Shown here: positions 17,435-25,799 of the stretch, in pieces
How the letters are laid out: each line of letters begins with the position of its first letter
How positions within the stretch are numbered: position 1 is the stretch's first letter
Origin: JASTVH01 sp042862465
GTDB taxonomy: Bacteria; Pseudomonadota; Gammaproteobacteria; Pseudomonadales; Oleiphilaceae
NCBI GenBank assembly: GCA_042862465.1
Contig: JASTVH010000002.1
Location: 1 to 64,000, forward strand
Length of the DNA stretch: 64,000 nucleotides
Reading direction: 5' to 3'
The notes under the pieces: model-generated
Databases searched by the model: none
What the model saw: only the letters and a program-made list of their open reading frames with translations
Told to the model about the DNA's origin: nothing
Made by a program: the position numbers and the translations under genes

Positions 17435-18637
17435 ATGCGATTGACCGGAAAAGGCACCCTGCCACTCATTGCGCTGTTAAGCGTGAGCAGTGCGTTATGG
17501 GCCGAGGGGCCCAACAAGGTTTTCATCAACCCGTCGGTGGGGTTCCAGGTTTTTGACCACGACCGGGACTTCTCTGAAACCGCCACCTTCCAGCTGGGCC
17601 TGGAATACCGCTTCCACGACCACTGGGCGGCCGAGGCGGTGTACGGCAATGCCGACCCCGACCGCAAATACTCCCCCGGTTACAGCGACTACAAGGATTA
17701 CCGTCTCGACGGGCTCTACTATTTCACCCCCGTGGAAGAAGCCTTCCAGCCTTACCTCGCCGCCGGGGCCGGCCACACAGAATTCGACAATGATCCGGAA
17801 GCACGCATGAACGTCGGTGGAGGGCTGCGTTACCGCGTCAACGAGCTGGTGTCCCTGCGCGGTGACGTGCGCGAATTCTGGGGCATGGATGAGGACAAGT
17901 TCGACAGCCTGGTGAGTCTCGGCATCAGCTTCGCATTCGGCCCCGAGAACACCTCCGAACCACAGCCGGAACCGGCCCCCATGCCGGCAGCCCCCAAGGA
18001 CAGTGACAATGACGGCGTGAACGATGCCAATGACCAGTGCCCGGGCACGCCGGGCGGTGCGCCGGTCGACAGCAAAGGCTGTATCCAGGATGCGGATGGG
18101 GATGGCGTTTACGACGAAGCTGACCAGTGCCCGCAAACGCCCGCCGGCGCCAAGGTGGATGCCAAGGGCTGCGAAGTGGACAGCGATGGCGACGGTGTCG
18201 CCGACAGCCGCGATACCTGCCCCAACACCCGGGCCAATGCCCCGGTGGACGAGCGTGGCTGTGAGCGCAAGGCGCCGGAGCAGCGGGTCATGGAACTGAA
18301 TATCCAGTTCCCCACCAACTCCTCGGAAATCCGCTCGCAATATAACGCGGAAATCCAGCGGGTGGCGGATATCATGAAGCAGTACCCGGAGGTCACCGTG
18401 GAGATCGCCGGCCATTCCGACAACACCGGTGATGCCGACTATAACCAGTGGTTGTCACAGCGCCGGGCCGAAGCCGTCCGCCAGCGTCTGATCGAGCGTT
18501 TCGACATTGCCCCGAAACGGGTCAGCGCCACCGGCTACGGCGAAAGCGAGCCGGTCGCCAGCAACGATACCGCCGCCGGCCGGGCCGAGAATCGCCGGGT
18601 GGAAGCGCGTATCGAATACACGGTTGAGAATCCGTAA
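17435..18637 (+). CDS. OprF-like OmpA-family porin with thrombospondin type-3 repeats
   Basis: 400 aa. Signal peptide (1-23, ALWA/EGP), an N-terminal eight-strand beta-barrel (about 25-170, alternating aromatic strands), a linker with three calcium-binding thrombospondin type-3 repeats (DSDNDGVNDANDQCPGT, DADGDGVYDEADQCPQT, DSDGDGVADSRDTCPNT; about 188-285), and a C-terminal OmpA peptidoglycan-binding domain (NSSEIRSQYNAEIQ...GHSDNTG...LSQRRAEAV...GYGESEP). This is the OprF architecture: outer-membrane anchoring to peptidoglycan and slow porin activity. AAAAGGAGATAGCC precedes the ATG. Confidence 0.92.
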   Translation: MRLTGKGTLPLIALLSVSSALWAEGPNKVFINPSVGFQVFDHDRDFSETATFQLGLEYRFHDHWAAEAVYGNADPDRKYSPGYSDYKDYRLDGLYYFTPVEEAFQPYLAAGAGHTEFDNDPEARMNVGGGLRYRVNELVSLRGDVREFWGMDEDKFDSLVSLGISFAFGPENTSEPQPEPAPMPAAPKDSDNDGVNDANDQCPGTPGGAPVDSKGCIQDADGDGVYDEADQCPQTPAGAKVDAKGCEVDSDGDGVADSRDTCPNTRANAPVDERGCERKAPEQRVMELNIQFPTNSSEIRSQYNAEIQRVADIMKQYPEVTVEIAGHSDNTGDADYNQWLSQRRAEAVRQRLIERFDIAPKRVSATGYGESEPVASNDTAAGRAENRRVEARIEYTVENP

Positions 18638-18658
18638 TCCAATCGGGGCAGCCCCGGA

Positions 18659-19156
18659 CTACCGGTCCGGGTAATGGTCCCACTCGTGCCGGGCCCGGGA
18701 TACCACCGGGTCCGGCTTGACCGGCACGGCGCGAATGCCCTCGACATAGGCCTCCGGCAACCCCGCTTCCAGCGACCCCACTTCCACATGATGGCGATAC
18801 CAGTCGTAGGGATAATCCCGGGGATTGATGCGCAGGGCGTGGTAGGAAAACACATTCGTCACTTCGTCCCCATTCAGCCGGACATCAACCTGCCGCTCTT
18901 CATACCCCACTCCCAGGCTTTCCGCCCTATCGAGCACATATTTCTCGGCCGGGTCAATGTGATAGACACGCCCCAGCACCACGTCCGCCGCCTGCCCGGT
19001 ATGGAAGGCGTCGCACTTGGCCGAGCCGTCACCCCCGGCCTTGTGGAACTGCAGGCGATGGCCGCTCAGCTCGGCAATACCCAGCGGCCGTGCACTGGGC
19101 ACCCGGCGGCGCAGTCGGGCCAGGGAGAGATTGGAACCGTATGCGAAGTACAACAT
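18659..19156 (-). CDS. Gamma-glutamylcyclotransferase-fold protein (GGCT/AIG2-like)
   Basis: 165 aa. The N-terminal MLYFAYGSNLS is the substrate-binding YGSN signature of the GGCT superfamily, and a glutamate in YEERQVDV is a fair candidate for the catalytic acid. Members release 5-oxoproline from gamma-glutamyl amines or peptides; the exact substrate is unknown. The gene is convergent with the OmpA gene, 21 nt away. Confidence 0.85.
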   Translation of the reverse strand: MLYFAYGSNLSLARLRRRVPSARPLGIAELSGHRLQFHKAGGDGSAKCDAFHTGQAADVVLGRVYHIDPAEKYVLDRAESLGVGYEERQVDVRLNGDEVTNVFSYHALRINPRDYPYDWYRHHVEVGSLEAGLPEAYVEGIRAVPVKPDPVVSRARHEWDHYPDR

Positions 19157-19274
19157 GCTGTAACAATAATATCGCCAATGTAATCTTTTACCCCTTTAAA
19201 TGGGGCCGTTGAGTGCTAATATTTTGTAGTACGCGCCAAACGAATTCCATTCACCCGGCCCAGCGAGGTTTACG

Positions 19275-19430
19275 ATGGCGACCATCGCGATATCCCTGTT
19301 CTCGATTGTGGCAGCCATGACCATCGGTTATGTCATGGCCCGGGCCGTGGTCAACGAGCAGAACAGCAAACTCAAGCGCCGTCCGGTTCCCGTGCGCACG
19401 GACGATCACTTGCGCCGCCGACGGCGGTAA
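19275..19430 (+). CDS. Small single-span membrane protein
   Basis: 51 aa: one hydrophobic helix (about residues 4-26, IAISLFSIVAAMTIGYVMA) followed by a basic tail ending in five arginines, so the C-terminus should stay in the cytoplasm. GAGG precedes the ATG by 6 nt. No family recognised. It sits alone between the GGCT gene and tatD-like gene. Confidence 0.5.
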   Translation: MATIAISLFSIVAAMTIGYVMARAVVNEQNSKLKRRPVPVRTDDHLRRRRR

Positions 19431-19512
19431 TTTCCGATCCCGGGCACAGGCCCGTCATCGCTCGCCGCTTTTGATACAATCGTTGTCACAGTAACCTGAC
19501 AGCTGGGATTGT

Positions 19513-20334
19513 ATGAGTAAAAAGCGGCGAGAGATCCCCGTATTCGACCACCCGATCATCGAGACCCATTGCCACCTCGACTACCTCAAGGAACGTCCCC
19601 TGGAGGACACCCTGAGTGAGGCGGCCCGGGTCAATATCGAACGCCTGATTACCATTGCCGTGTCCCCGGACAACTTCGCCACCGTGCGCGAACTGGCCAA
19701 GGCCCATCCGCAGGTTTACGGCACCCAGGGCGTGCACCCGCACGATGCCGACCACTGGTCCGGCGAGGTCCGCGAGGCCATTCTCGACGGGCTGAAAGAT
19801 GAGGCCTTCAAGCCCAAGATGGTGGCGGTCGGCGAGATCGGGCTGGACTACTTCTACGACAACAGCGACCGCGAGGTGCAGAAACAGGCCTTCGCCGAAC
19901 AGTTGCAACTGGCCTGTGACCTGGACCTGCCGGTGGTGATCCACAGCCGCGAGGCCGACGACGATACCATCGACATCCTGCGCGAGTTCGAAGGCAGCCT
20001 CAAACGCCGCGGCGTCATCCACAGCTTCACCTCCGGCCCGGGGCTGGCCGAGTACGCCATCGGCGAAGGCTGGTGCCTGGGCTTCAACGGCATCACCACC
20101 TTCAACAAGGCGGAAAACGTGCGCGACATCGTGCGGCTGACGCCCGTCGAAAGCATCCTGCTGGAGACGGACTCGCCGTTCCTGGCACCGGTGCCCTACC
20201 GCGGCAAGGAGAACGCGCCCTTCTATATCCCCTTTGTGGCGGAGAATATTGCCAAGGTGAAGGACTTGCCGCTGGAGCAGGTACTGAAGCAGACTTACGT
20301 GAACAGCAAGCGGGTGTTCTTCGGCGGGGCTTGA
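19513..20334 (+). CDS. TatD-family metal-dependent hydrolase
   Basis: 273 aa. Metal-binding motifs of the TatD TIM-barrel are in order: ETHCHLDYL, VGEIGLDYFYD, VVIHSREADDDT, GVIHSFTSG and LLETDSPFLAP. Such enzymes are 3'-5' exonucleases/DNases implicated in repair of oxidised DNA, or peptide deformylating relatives. ATG at 19513. Confidence 0.92.
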   Translation: MSKKRREIPVFDHPIIETHCHLDYLKERPLEDTLSEAARVNIERLITIAVSPDNFATVRELAKAHPQVYGTQGVHPHDADHWSGEVREAILDGLKDEAFKPKMVAVGEIGLDYFYDNSDREVQKQAFAEQLQLACDLDLPVVIHSREADDDTIDILREFEGSLKRRGVIHSFTSGPGLAEYAIGEGWCLGFNGITTFNKAENVRDIVRLTPVESILLETDSPFLAPVPYRGKENAPFYIPFVAENIAKVKDLPLEQVLKQTYVNSKRVFFGGA

Positions 20335-20335
20335 G

Positions 20336-20414
20336 GCGTTGGACGTTGGCACTCAGCTCGCAGCACCGAGGTCAAGCTTTTTATACGTGAAACGTCAAAC
20401 GTCCTACGTGAAAC
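20336..20414 (+). repeat. Dispersed extragenic repeat, copy A (heptanucleotide-based)
   Basis: Left end has GGCGTTGGACGTTGG and the right end TACGTGAAACGTCAAACGTC then CTACGTGAAAC. The right half has a 7-nt period (ACGTGAA/ACGTCAA). A copy with the same order and the same GGTCAAGC..TTTT interior occurs at 59352-59433, and a third, more regular copy at 30008-30119. Confidence 0.7.
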
Positions 20415-20441
20415 CGCCCATCACTACTCGGGAAATGCGCC

Positions 20442-20816
20442 ATGACCATCGTTGACGATCTGGCAGAGCGGCATATCCAGCAGGCGCTGGACGGCGGGGA
20501 ATTCGACAACCTGCCGGGCGCCGGCAAGCCGCTGGAACTCGACGATGACAGCATGATCCCACCCCACCTGCGGGCCGGTTATCGGCTCCTCAAGAATGCC
20601 AACTGCCTGCCCCCGGAGCTGCAGCTGCGCCGCGAGATCCGGGACGTACAGGATCTGCTGCGCCAGGCCACCCTCGACGATAAAACCCGTGACCGCGCCC
20701 GCCGGCGTTTGGAGACCTTGCGCCTGCGGCTGACGATGATGACCGGGGATGCAAATCCGTTGCGGCTGCCACCGGAGTATCGGGACAGGGTGCTGGCGCG
20801 GTTTGATGAGGAGTAG
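20442..20816 (+). CDS. DUF1992 (DnaJ-C28-like, YhdN-type) protein
   Basis: 124 aa. The family hallmark FDNLPGAGKPLEL lies at about 22-34, after AERHIQQALDGGE, and is followed by helical RAGYRLLKNANCLPPELQLR. The family occurs in bacteria and as the conserved domain of eukaryotic DNAJC28; function unknown. ATG at 20442 follows GGGAAATG weakly; the next terminator shows the transcript ends just after. Confidence 0.9.
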   Translation: MTIVDDLAERHIQQALDGGEFDNLPGAGKPLELDDDSMIPPHLRAGYRLLKNANCLPPELQLRREIRDVQDLLRQATLDDKTRDRARRRLETLRLRLTMMTGDANPLRLPPEYRDRVLARFDEE

Positions 20817-20819
20817 AGT

Positions 20820-20844
20820 GCCCTCTCCCACCCGGGGAGAGGGC
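20820..20844. terminator. Shared hairpin terminator between DUF1992 and LysO-like genes
   Basis: Perfect 9-bp stem GCCCTCTCC/GGAGAGGGC with a 7-nt loop in the 38-nt gap between two convergent genes. T-rich only weakly downstream (GTTGTT), so bidirectional use is likely but efficiency uncertain. Confidence 0.5.
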
Positions 20845-20854
20845 GTTGTTCAGA

Positions 20855-21763
20855 CTACCCCGCGAACCCCAGAAAGAACGCCATCAGCACCGGCCCCAGC
20901 AACGAGAGAATGAATCCGCTCGCCATCGCCAGGGGCACCATTGCCACCCCGCCGCTGCGCTGGATCACCGGCAGGGTGAAGTCCATGGCCGTCGCTCCGC
21001 CATAGCCGATGGCCAGGGCCGGCTTGAGGCGCATCAGCAGGGGAATGGTCGCAAGGCCAATGATTTCCCGGGTCATGTCATTGAGGAAGGCAGCACTGCC
21101 CCACAAAGGTCCGAGGGCATCGCCGATCACCACGGCCGACAGGGAATACCAGCCAAAGCCGGACACCAGGGCCATGACGCCACCCCAGGACAGTTCCAGC
21201 CAGGGTATGAGCAGGAAGCCGGCGAGCATGGAGGTCATCACCACCGTCAACGCAATGCCCAGGCCCTGACGATTGAAGATCACCCGCCGCAGCGCGATGC
21301 CGGCATTGCGCAACTGACAGCCCACCAGCAACAGCAGTAACATCAGCGCGTACTCCGCGACGTCGGCCGCCTGCTCACCCCACTGCCAGCCCATCAAGCC
21401 GATCACCACACCGATACCGACCGCCAGAAACGTCTGCCCGGCGTCGGTCAGCATCCGCCAGGAAACCCCGGAGGAGCCACTCGGACGTACCGACTCGATA
21501 GGCTTCCAGCGCGCCCACAACCACAGCCCCGCCAGATTGAACACACCGGTGATCACCACCAGCGCCCCTACCTGCCAACCCACCTGCGTGAGTTTGGCCG
21601 CGAGGTTATCCAGCTCCCCCAGTCCGATACCCAGCAGCCCCAGGATCACATAAACCAGCCCGTTCACCGCATGATGCACTCCCTGGCGCAGTCGCGCAGA
21701 GGACAGCGGGATCAAATAGCCGGCAAACAGGGGCAGCAAAATCAGGATCATGCCTGAATACAT
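20855..21763 (-). CDS. LysO-like (DUF340) membrane transporter
   Basis: 302 aa, about eight transmembrane segments. The family blocks GFGWYSLSAVVIGDALGPLWGS, AAFLNDMTREIIGL and YGGATAMDFTLPVIQ are all intact, as in E. coli LysO (YbjE), which exports lysine and the antimetabolite thialysine. Acidic residues in LNDMTRE and ATAMDF are known to be important in LysO. No regulator or leader is visible upstream of 21763. Confidence 0.88.
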   Translation of the reverse strand: MYSGMILILLPLFAGYLIPLSSARLRQGVHHAVNGLVYVILGLLGIGLGELDNLAAKLTQVGWQVGALVVITGVFNLAGLWLWARWKPIESVRPSGSSGVSWRMLTDAGQTFLAVGIGVVIGLMGWQWGEQAADVAEYALMLLLLLVGCQLRNAGIALRRVIFNRQGLGIALTVVMTSMLAGFLLIPWLELSWGGVMALVSGFGWYSLSAVVIGDALGPLWGSAAFLNDMTREIIGLATIPLLMRLKPALAIGYGGATAMDFTLPVIQRSGGVAMVPLAMASGFILSLLGPVLMAFFLGFAG

Positions 21764-21816
21764 CGTGGCTCCGTTCGATCAGGTTGAGAGAAAAAACAGG
21801 TGGCTGGAAAACGGGC

Positions 21817-22188
21817 TTACCAGAGGGGTTCGTGCTGGTCCGGGTCGAACGCATAATCACCGCTGTGGGCTTCGCGACCCTCCCGAATGGCATTGGCATG
21901 ACGCTGGGCCGCAATGGTCCAGACCGCATGCAGGCGCGTGCTGACCTGATAGCCCTGCTCGATCAGGGACGCGGCGATGCCACGCAGGGCAGCTTCGGCC
22001 TGTTCGGCGCGGTGATAAGGGCCCTGACACTTGACCCGGCCGGGCTGGTCGTCGGGTTTACCTGCGAGGGCCACCAGTGCCCAGTGATCGTCGTCAAGGG
22101 GTTTGATGTGCAGCTCGATGCGTTGACGGTCGTCGCTCAGCACCAGACTGCGCAAGCGATCGGAGGTATGCAGGTAATGCAGTTTCAT
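21817..22188 (-). CDS. Conserved hypothetical protein, PA4575-like
   Basis: 123 aa from the ATG at 22188. Its C-terminal half, GPYHRAEQAEAALRGIA then SLIEQGYQVS...WTIAAQRHANAIR, resembles small Pseudomonas-type proteins annotated as PA4575 family. No signal peptide or membrane helix; function unknown. An upstream TTG at 22251 is possible, but neither start has a clear ribosome binding site. Confidence 0.55.
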   Translation of the reverse strand: MKLHYLHTSDRLRSLVLSDDRQRIELHIKPLDDDHWALVALAGKPDDQPGRVKCQGPYHRAEQAEAALRGIAASLIEQGYQVSTRLHAVWTIAAQRHANAIREGREAHSGDYAFDPDQHEPLW

Positions 22189-22306
22189 GGATGCTGTTGG
22201 AAACCCGCCAATGGCCACTGATCCATCATCTTGCCACAAAAGATGGGGCAAGCGTAAAGATCTGACTGTAAGGTAACGAGACTTTTAGCCGTACTTTAGT
22301 ACGCCC

Positions 22307-22334
22307 AAAAAACCAAACCCCGGACGAACCGGGG
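22307..22334 (-). terminator. Rho-independent terminator after the RTX gene
   Basis: Minus-strand CCCCGG-TTCGT-CCGGGG followed by TTTGGTTTTTT, 30 nt after the RTX gene stop. Confidence 0.75.
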
Positions 22335-22363
22335 CTTACGGGCAGTTATGTTAAGCGCTTTGC

Positions 22364-25216
22364 CTACGCTGGCTGCCAGGCTGCAGTAATCGCTGGCTCC
22401 AGCTCCGTTCGAGCATCTTCAGTGAGTACGCCTCCGGAGCCTGCCGGAGGATCAAATGCGGCCATTGCTGAAACCAAGGAGTCTACTTCCGATTTAAGCA
22501 ATTTGTACTCACCGACGGAAATCTCCTCAATCTGTTTTCTTGAATCAGCATACCAGTCTTCAATAGTGATGCTTCCGTCAGTACCCACAAAAGAAACCAG
22601 CAAGTTATCGCCCTGGCCCGAGAACCAAAGGTCTTCCTTGGACAACGTTCCGTCCAGCTCCAGCCTGTCTTTTCTGCCGCGATCTCCGCTGTTGTCATTT
22701 ATCACATCGTGGCCATCCCCGCGACGGTAGATGTACGTGTCCGAGCCTGCATAGCCTTCCAGGCGATCGTCACCCCGGCCACCGTCAAACGTGTTCGCGT
22801 AGTCGTCCATCGTGTATCTGGATTCCGAACGATCGACGGTCAGCCTGTCTGCCCCGGCACCCCCGATCAGGGTGTTGTTGCCCCGACGGCCATCCACCAC
22901 ATCGTCGCCATCACCGCCCGCAACGATATCATTTCCATTTCCCGACAAAAGATTATCGTCGCCACCACCACCGAACATGATGTCATTTCCCGATGAGCCC
23001 TCTAGCTCATCGGATGAGTCTGATCCCAAATGCATTAGGCCTTCGCTGATCACAGACTCGACCGACACTGCTTTATCCAGTTGATCCACCGCGACAGCAT
23101 TCATGAAGTAGGAGCGTGCATCCCAGTCCTGATCCTGCCCTTCGATGAGAGCACTCAATTCCTGATAATCTATCAATCCTGCATAGGGATCTTGTGCAAT
23201 TCGATCAGTCAGGAGTGCTTCCATGTCGGCATAGTTCAGCTCAATCTCGCCTTGCTCGTCTATTTGAAGAGAAATGCCGTCTAGATACGGTTTGAGGCGT
23301 GTTTGTGTCAGAAGCCCCTGATAAATGGAGTCTTTCAGTTGTTCATAAGCTTGATCAATCAGATCAATTTGACCCTGCTGAAAACTGAACAACTCGTTAG
23401 TAACCACCACATCGCCAAAAAACGAGCTGCTGAAAGAGCTAGAAACTGCACCAGAACGCACATTTAAAGTCGTACTCTCGCTCCCCTCACCAAAATCGAA
23501 GTCAAAAAAGTTTTGGTGATTGAATACCTCGAGCACTTTGATCTTGGCCAAGGTTTCGAGCGTCTGGTCGCTTGACCATCGACCAACCTCAAGCTCTGAG
23601 CCGCTTAGCAGTTCAGAATAAAACCCTGCCTCAGAGCCTGAGGATTCACCGCTCTCACCGACAAGTAGACCACTGCCGGAGCTTTCAGGGGCGGGTTCTT
23701 GGATAAGGAATTCGACATCCCGATTGTTAAAATCGGAATTGTTGATGCGCTTGACGAAGTGCTGGTAATCGCTGGAATCAGCCCAGGCTTCGATCAGCGA
23801 ATCGAGCATGGCCATTTGCTCGCTGCGCGTCTCCGCGGCCGCATAGCCTTCCAGGAGCGTGGCCAGTTCGCTGTTCAGGGCGGCCGCTTCCCGCAGGTCA
23901 CGCACCGCGCCGGAACCTTGCAGGTTGGGCAGGGATTGCAGCGCTTCGGGCACTTCAATCGAGTCGGTGAATTCCCGGTAAAACGGGTTCTGCGCAAAGT
24001 CGAAGCTGGCGGTTTCGCCCTGCGTGCCGTCGGTCTTGGTGTAAGTGCCCTGACCTACTTCGATGTTGCCATTGCCGTCCGCTGTGCCGGTTTCGGTGTA
24101 ACCCGTACCAATGCTCGCGATACCGGCGTCCGCCAGTGAACTGAGTTCCGAGGCCTGGCTGATACCGTCCTGGTTGGCATCTTGCCAGATTTGCAATGCA
24201 TCAAAGGCCGCATCATTGGCATCGATTTGGCCGTCACCGTTGCTGTCCAAATCGGCCAAGGCTTCATAGCCGTTGGCTGCTTTGCTGCCGCTGGAAAGGA
24301 CCGTTTCATCACCAAATAATTCCGCGCCGGAATCGATGATGCCATCCCCGTCCAAATCGCGGACCAAAAGGGCATCGTCGCCATTGATCCAGCCAGTGCT
24401 ATGCTTTATGCCGTCTCCGTTATTATCGAAAAGCACTTCACCACTGGCGCCACTGGTTTCTAGGCCATCGCCATCGAGGTCGAGGGCCAGTGGATCGCTA
24501 TGAGCCCTGAAGGAACTGGCTTGTTGAAAGTTCTCATTAGTCTGGGGCGAGATAGCAAAAGGGTCTTCCAGTCCTAGTTCGTACTTTATCCAGCCCTCTA
24601 TTTTCGCCAGATTATCCCAAAGGGTTTTTGCTGCGTCTCCGCCGAGAAAGCCACCGGCAGCCATTCCGGCTGCGATAACGTAAGCAGGCCAACCAGCCAA
24701 CGCTGATGCCGCAAGTGCTGCGGCCACAGCACCCCCAATTATCCCCGCTGACTCTCTCTTCGCAGCTTCGTAATCCCCCTCGGCCAAAGCCGAAACCATC
24801 TTTGTTCCGTCTATGGCATCAAATGCTCCACCTGCTTTAGTAATCATTTCACCCGCAGAATTCGCGAGTTTTGTTGCCTTATTAATATAGGTAGCGGCAT
24901 CTGCACTTTCAGCCCTTTGCGATGCCCATTCTCTTAATTGGTTGGCAGTTTTTTGTAGATTCTCAGCTCGTTGAGGATTATCCGATTGGGCCGCTTGCTC
25001 CGCCAAGGCATCGGCTCTATCAGCAAATCTCTGCATTTGAGATTGCATCTCATCTGCAAAGTATTCCAGCCGCTGCTGACTGCCTAGGGCATTTTCCTTT
25101 TCAAGCTCCTGCATTTTATTAAAAAAATCAGACAACTCTTTAGATCCACTGGCTCGAGTTTCATCCACGTAGCCCTGTAGCTCTTCCGCCGTTAAAGATG
25201 CATCATAATCCGTCAT
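22364..25216 (-). CDS. Secreted RTX protein with coiled-coil and glycine/alanine-rich hydrophobic N-terminal region; candidate antibacterial toxin
   Basis: 950 aa from ATG 25216 (AAAAGGTG 6 nt upstream). Residues about 20-125 are a Gln/Glu/Ala-rich coiled coil. Residues 157-193 are a hydrophobic Ala/Gly segment (IIGGAVAAALAASALAG...GMAAGGFLGG) like a glycine-zipper membrane insertion region. At 240-350 follow Ca-binding loops of the FrpC/iron-regulated RTX type (DPLALDLDGDGLET, DLDGDGIIDSGAEL, DSNGDGQIDANDAAF). A 350-residue middle region is unassigned. RTX nonapeptides (GGxGxDxx type) occupy about 735-800, with a second group to about 835 (SDTYIYRRGDGHDVI). No signal peptide, as expected for type I export. 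A terminator follows. Toxin role is inferred; it could instead be an adhesin or S-layer-like protein. Confidence 0.85.
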   Translation of the reverse strand: MTDYDASLTAEELQGYVDETRASGSKELSDFFNKMQELEKENALGSQQRLEYFADEMQSQMQRFADRADALAEQAAQSDNPQRAENLQKTANQLREWASQRAESADAATYINKATKLANSAGEMITKAGGAFDAIDGTKMVSALAEGDYEAAKRESAGIIGGAVAAALAASALAGWPAYVIAAGMAAGGFLGGDAAKTLWDNLAKIEGWIKYELGLEDPFAISPQTNENFQQASSFRAHSDPLALDLDGDGLETSGASGEVLFDNNGDGIKHSTGWINGDDALLVRDLDGDGIIDSGAELFGDETVLSSGSKAANGYEALADLDSNGDGQIDANDAAFDALQIWQDANQDGISQASELSSLADAGIASIGTGYTETGTADGNGNIEVGQGTYTKTDGTQGETASFDFAQNPFYREFTDSIEVPEALQSLPNLQGSGAVRDLREAAALNSELATLLEGYAAAETRSEQMAMLDSLIEAWADSSDYQHFVKRINNSDFNNRDVEFLIQEPAPESSGSGLLVGESGESSGSEAGFYSELLSGSELEVGRWSSDQTLETLAKIKVLEVFNHQNFFDFDFGEGSESTTLNVRSGAVSSSFSSSFFGDVVVTNELFSFQQGQIDLIDQAYEQLKDSIYQGLLTQTRLKPYLDGISLQIDEQGEIELNYADMEALLTDRIAQDPYAGLIDYQELSALIEGQDQDWDARSYFMNAVAVDQLDKAVSVESVISEGLMHLGSDSSDELEGSSGNDIMFGGGGDDNLLSGNGNDIVAGGDGDDVVDGRRGNNTLIGGAGADRLTVDRSESRYTMDDYANTFDGGRGDDRLEGYAGSDTYIYRRGDGHDVINDNSGDRGRKDRLELDGTLSKEDLWFSGQGDNLLVSFVGTDGSITIEDWYADSRKQIEEISVGEYKLLKSEVDSLVSAMAAFDPPAGSGGVLTEDARTELEPAITAAWQPA

Positions 25217-25237
25217 AAAAATCACCTTTTAAAATTA

Positions 25238-25768
25238 TCAATTCAACTTAATTCTAATAGCCTGAATATAATGAAACGCAGCAACAAAGAAAAATGCAGA
25301 GGAAAATCTAAGCAAAAACAAACCAAGAGAAAAGCCAAATTTAGAGCCAAAAACAAAATAATTAAACCTCCCCGATGGACCACTACCAGGAGCGCCCGGA
25401 AGATATAATGGAATACATAGAGCAAAAACAAAGCACACAATCACATAAAACCCAAGAACACCAGAATCCTTGGAAATCATCGACTTCATTCTTTCTTCAT
25501 CAGGCGCAGGAAAGATCCAAAACGCAAATAATAAAAAAAAAGGGTAGAAAGCATTGGACACAAAAAAACCAATTATCGCAGACTCCACAAAATCAACGTT
25601 TTCCTTTATTAAGCAGTAACGCGGGAAAAAAGAATTAACCTCATCAAAAAACGATAAAACACCATCACCCCAAACATTTGAAGGCAAATAAGATAAAAGC
25701 AAAATAACCAAGAAATATATAAAGGAAACAGTTGCCACATACGCGTTAGCTATATTTTTCGACTTCAA
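25238..25768 (-). CDS. Small polytopic membrane protein, AT-rich; candidate immunity protein for the RTX protein
   Basis: 176 aa with about four hydrophobic helices (near residues 8-27, 62-85, 103-123, 145-165), rich in Phe. It matches no family I recognise. The start is a TTG at 25768 behind GGGGAGAGAG. Base composition is strikingly AT-rich compared with neighbours, suggesting recent acquisition. It lies 21 nt upstream of the RTX gene and downstream of the secretion genes, all in one direction. In other type I-secreted bacteriocin systems (e.g. colicin V, Caulobacter Cdz) a small membrane protein next to the toxin gives immunity, hence the proposal. No direct evidence. Confidence 0.7.
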   Translation of the reverse strand: MKSKNIANAYVATVSFIYFLVILLLSYLPSNVWGDGVLSFFDEVNSFFPRYCLIKENVDFVESAIIGFFVSNAFYPFFLLFAFWIFPAPDEERMKSMISKDSGVLGFYVIVCFVFALCIPLYLPGAPGSGPSGRFNYFVFGSKFGFSLGLFLLRFSSAFFFVAAFHYIQAIRIKLN

Positions 25769-25799
25769 AACAGCTCTCTCCCCAGCAAAACTGAACGAT

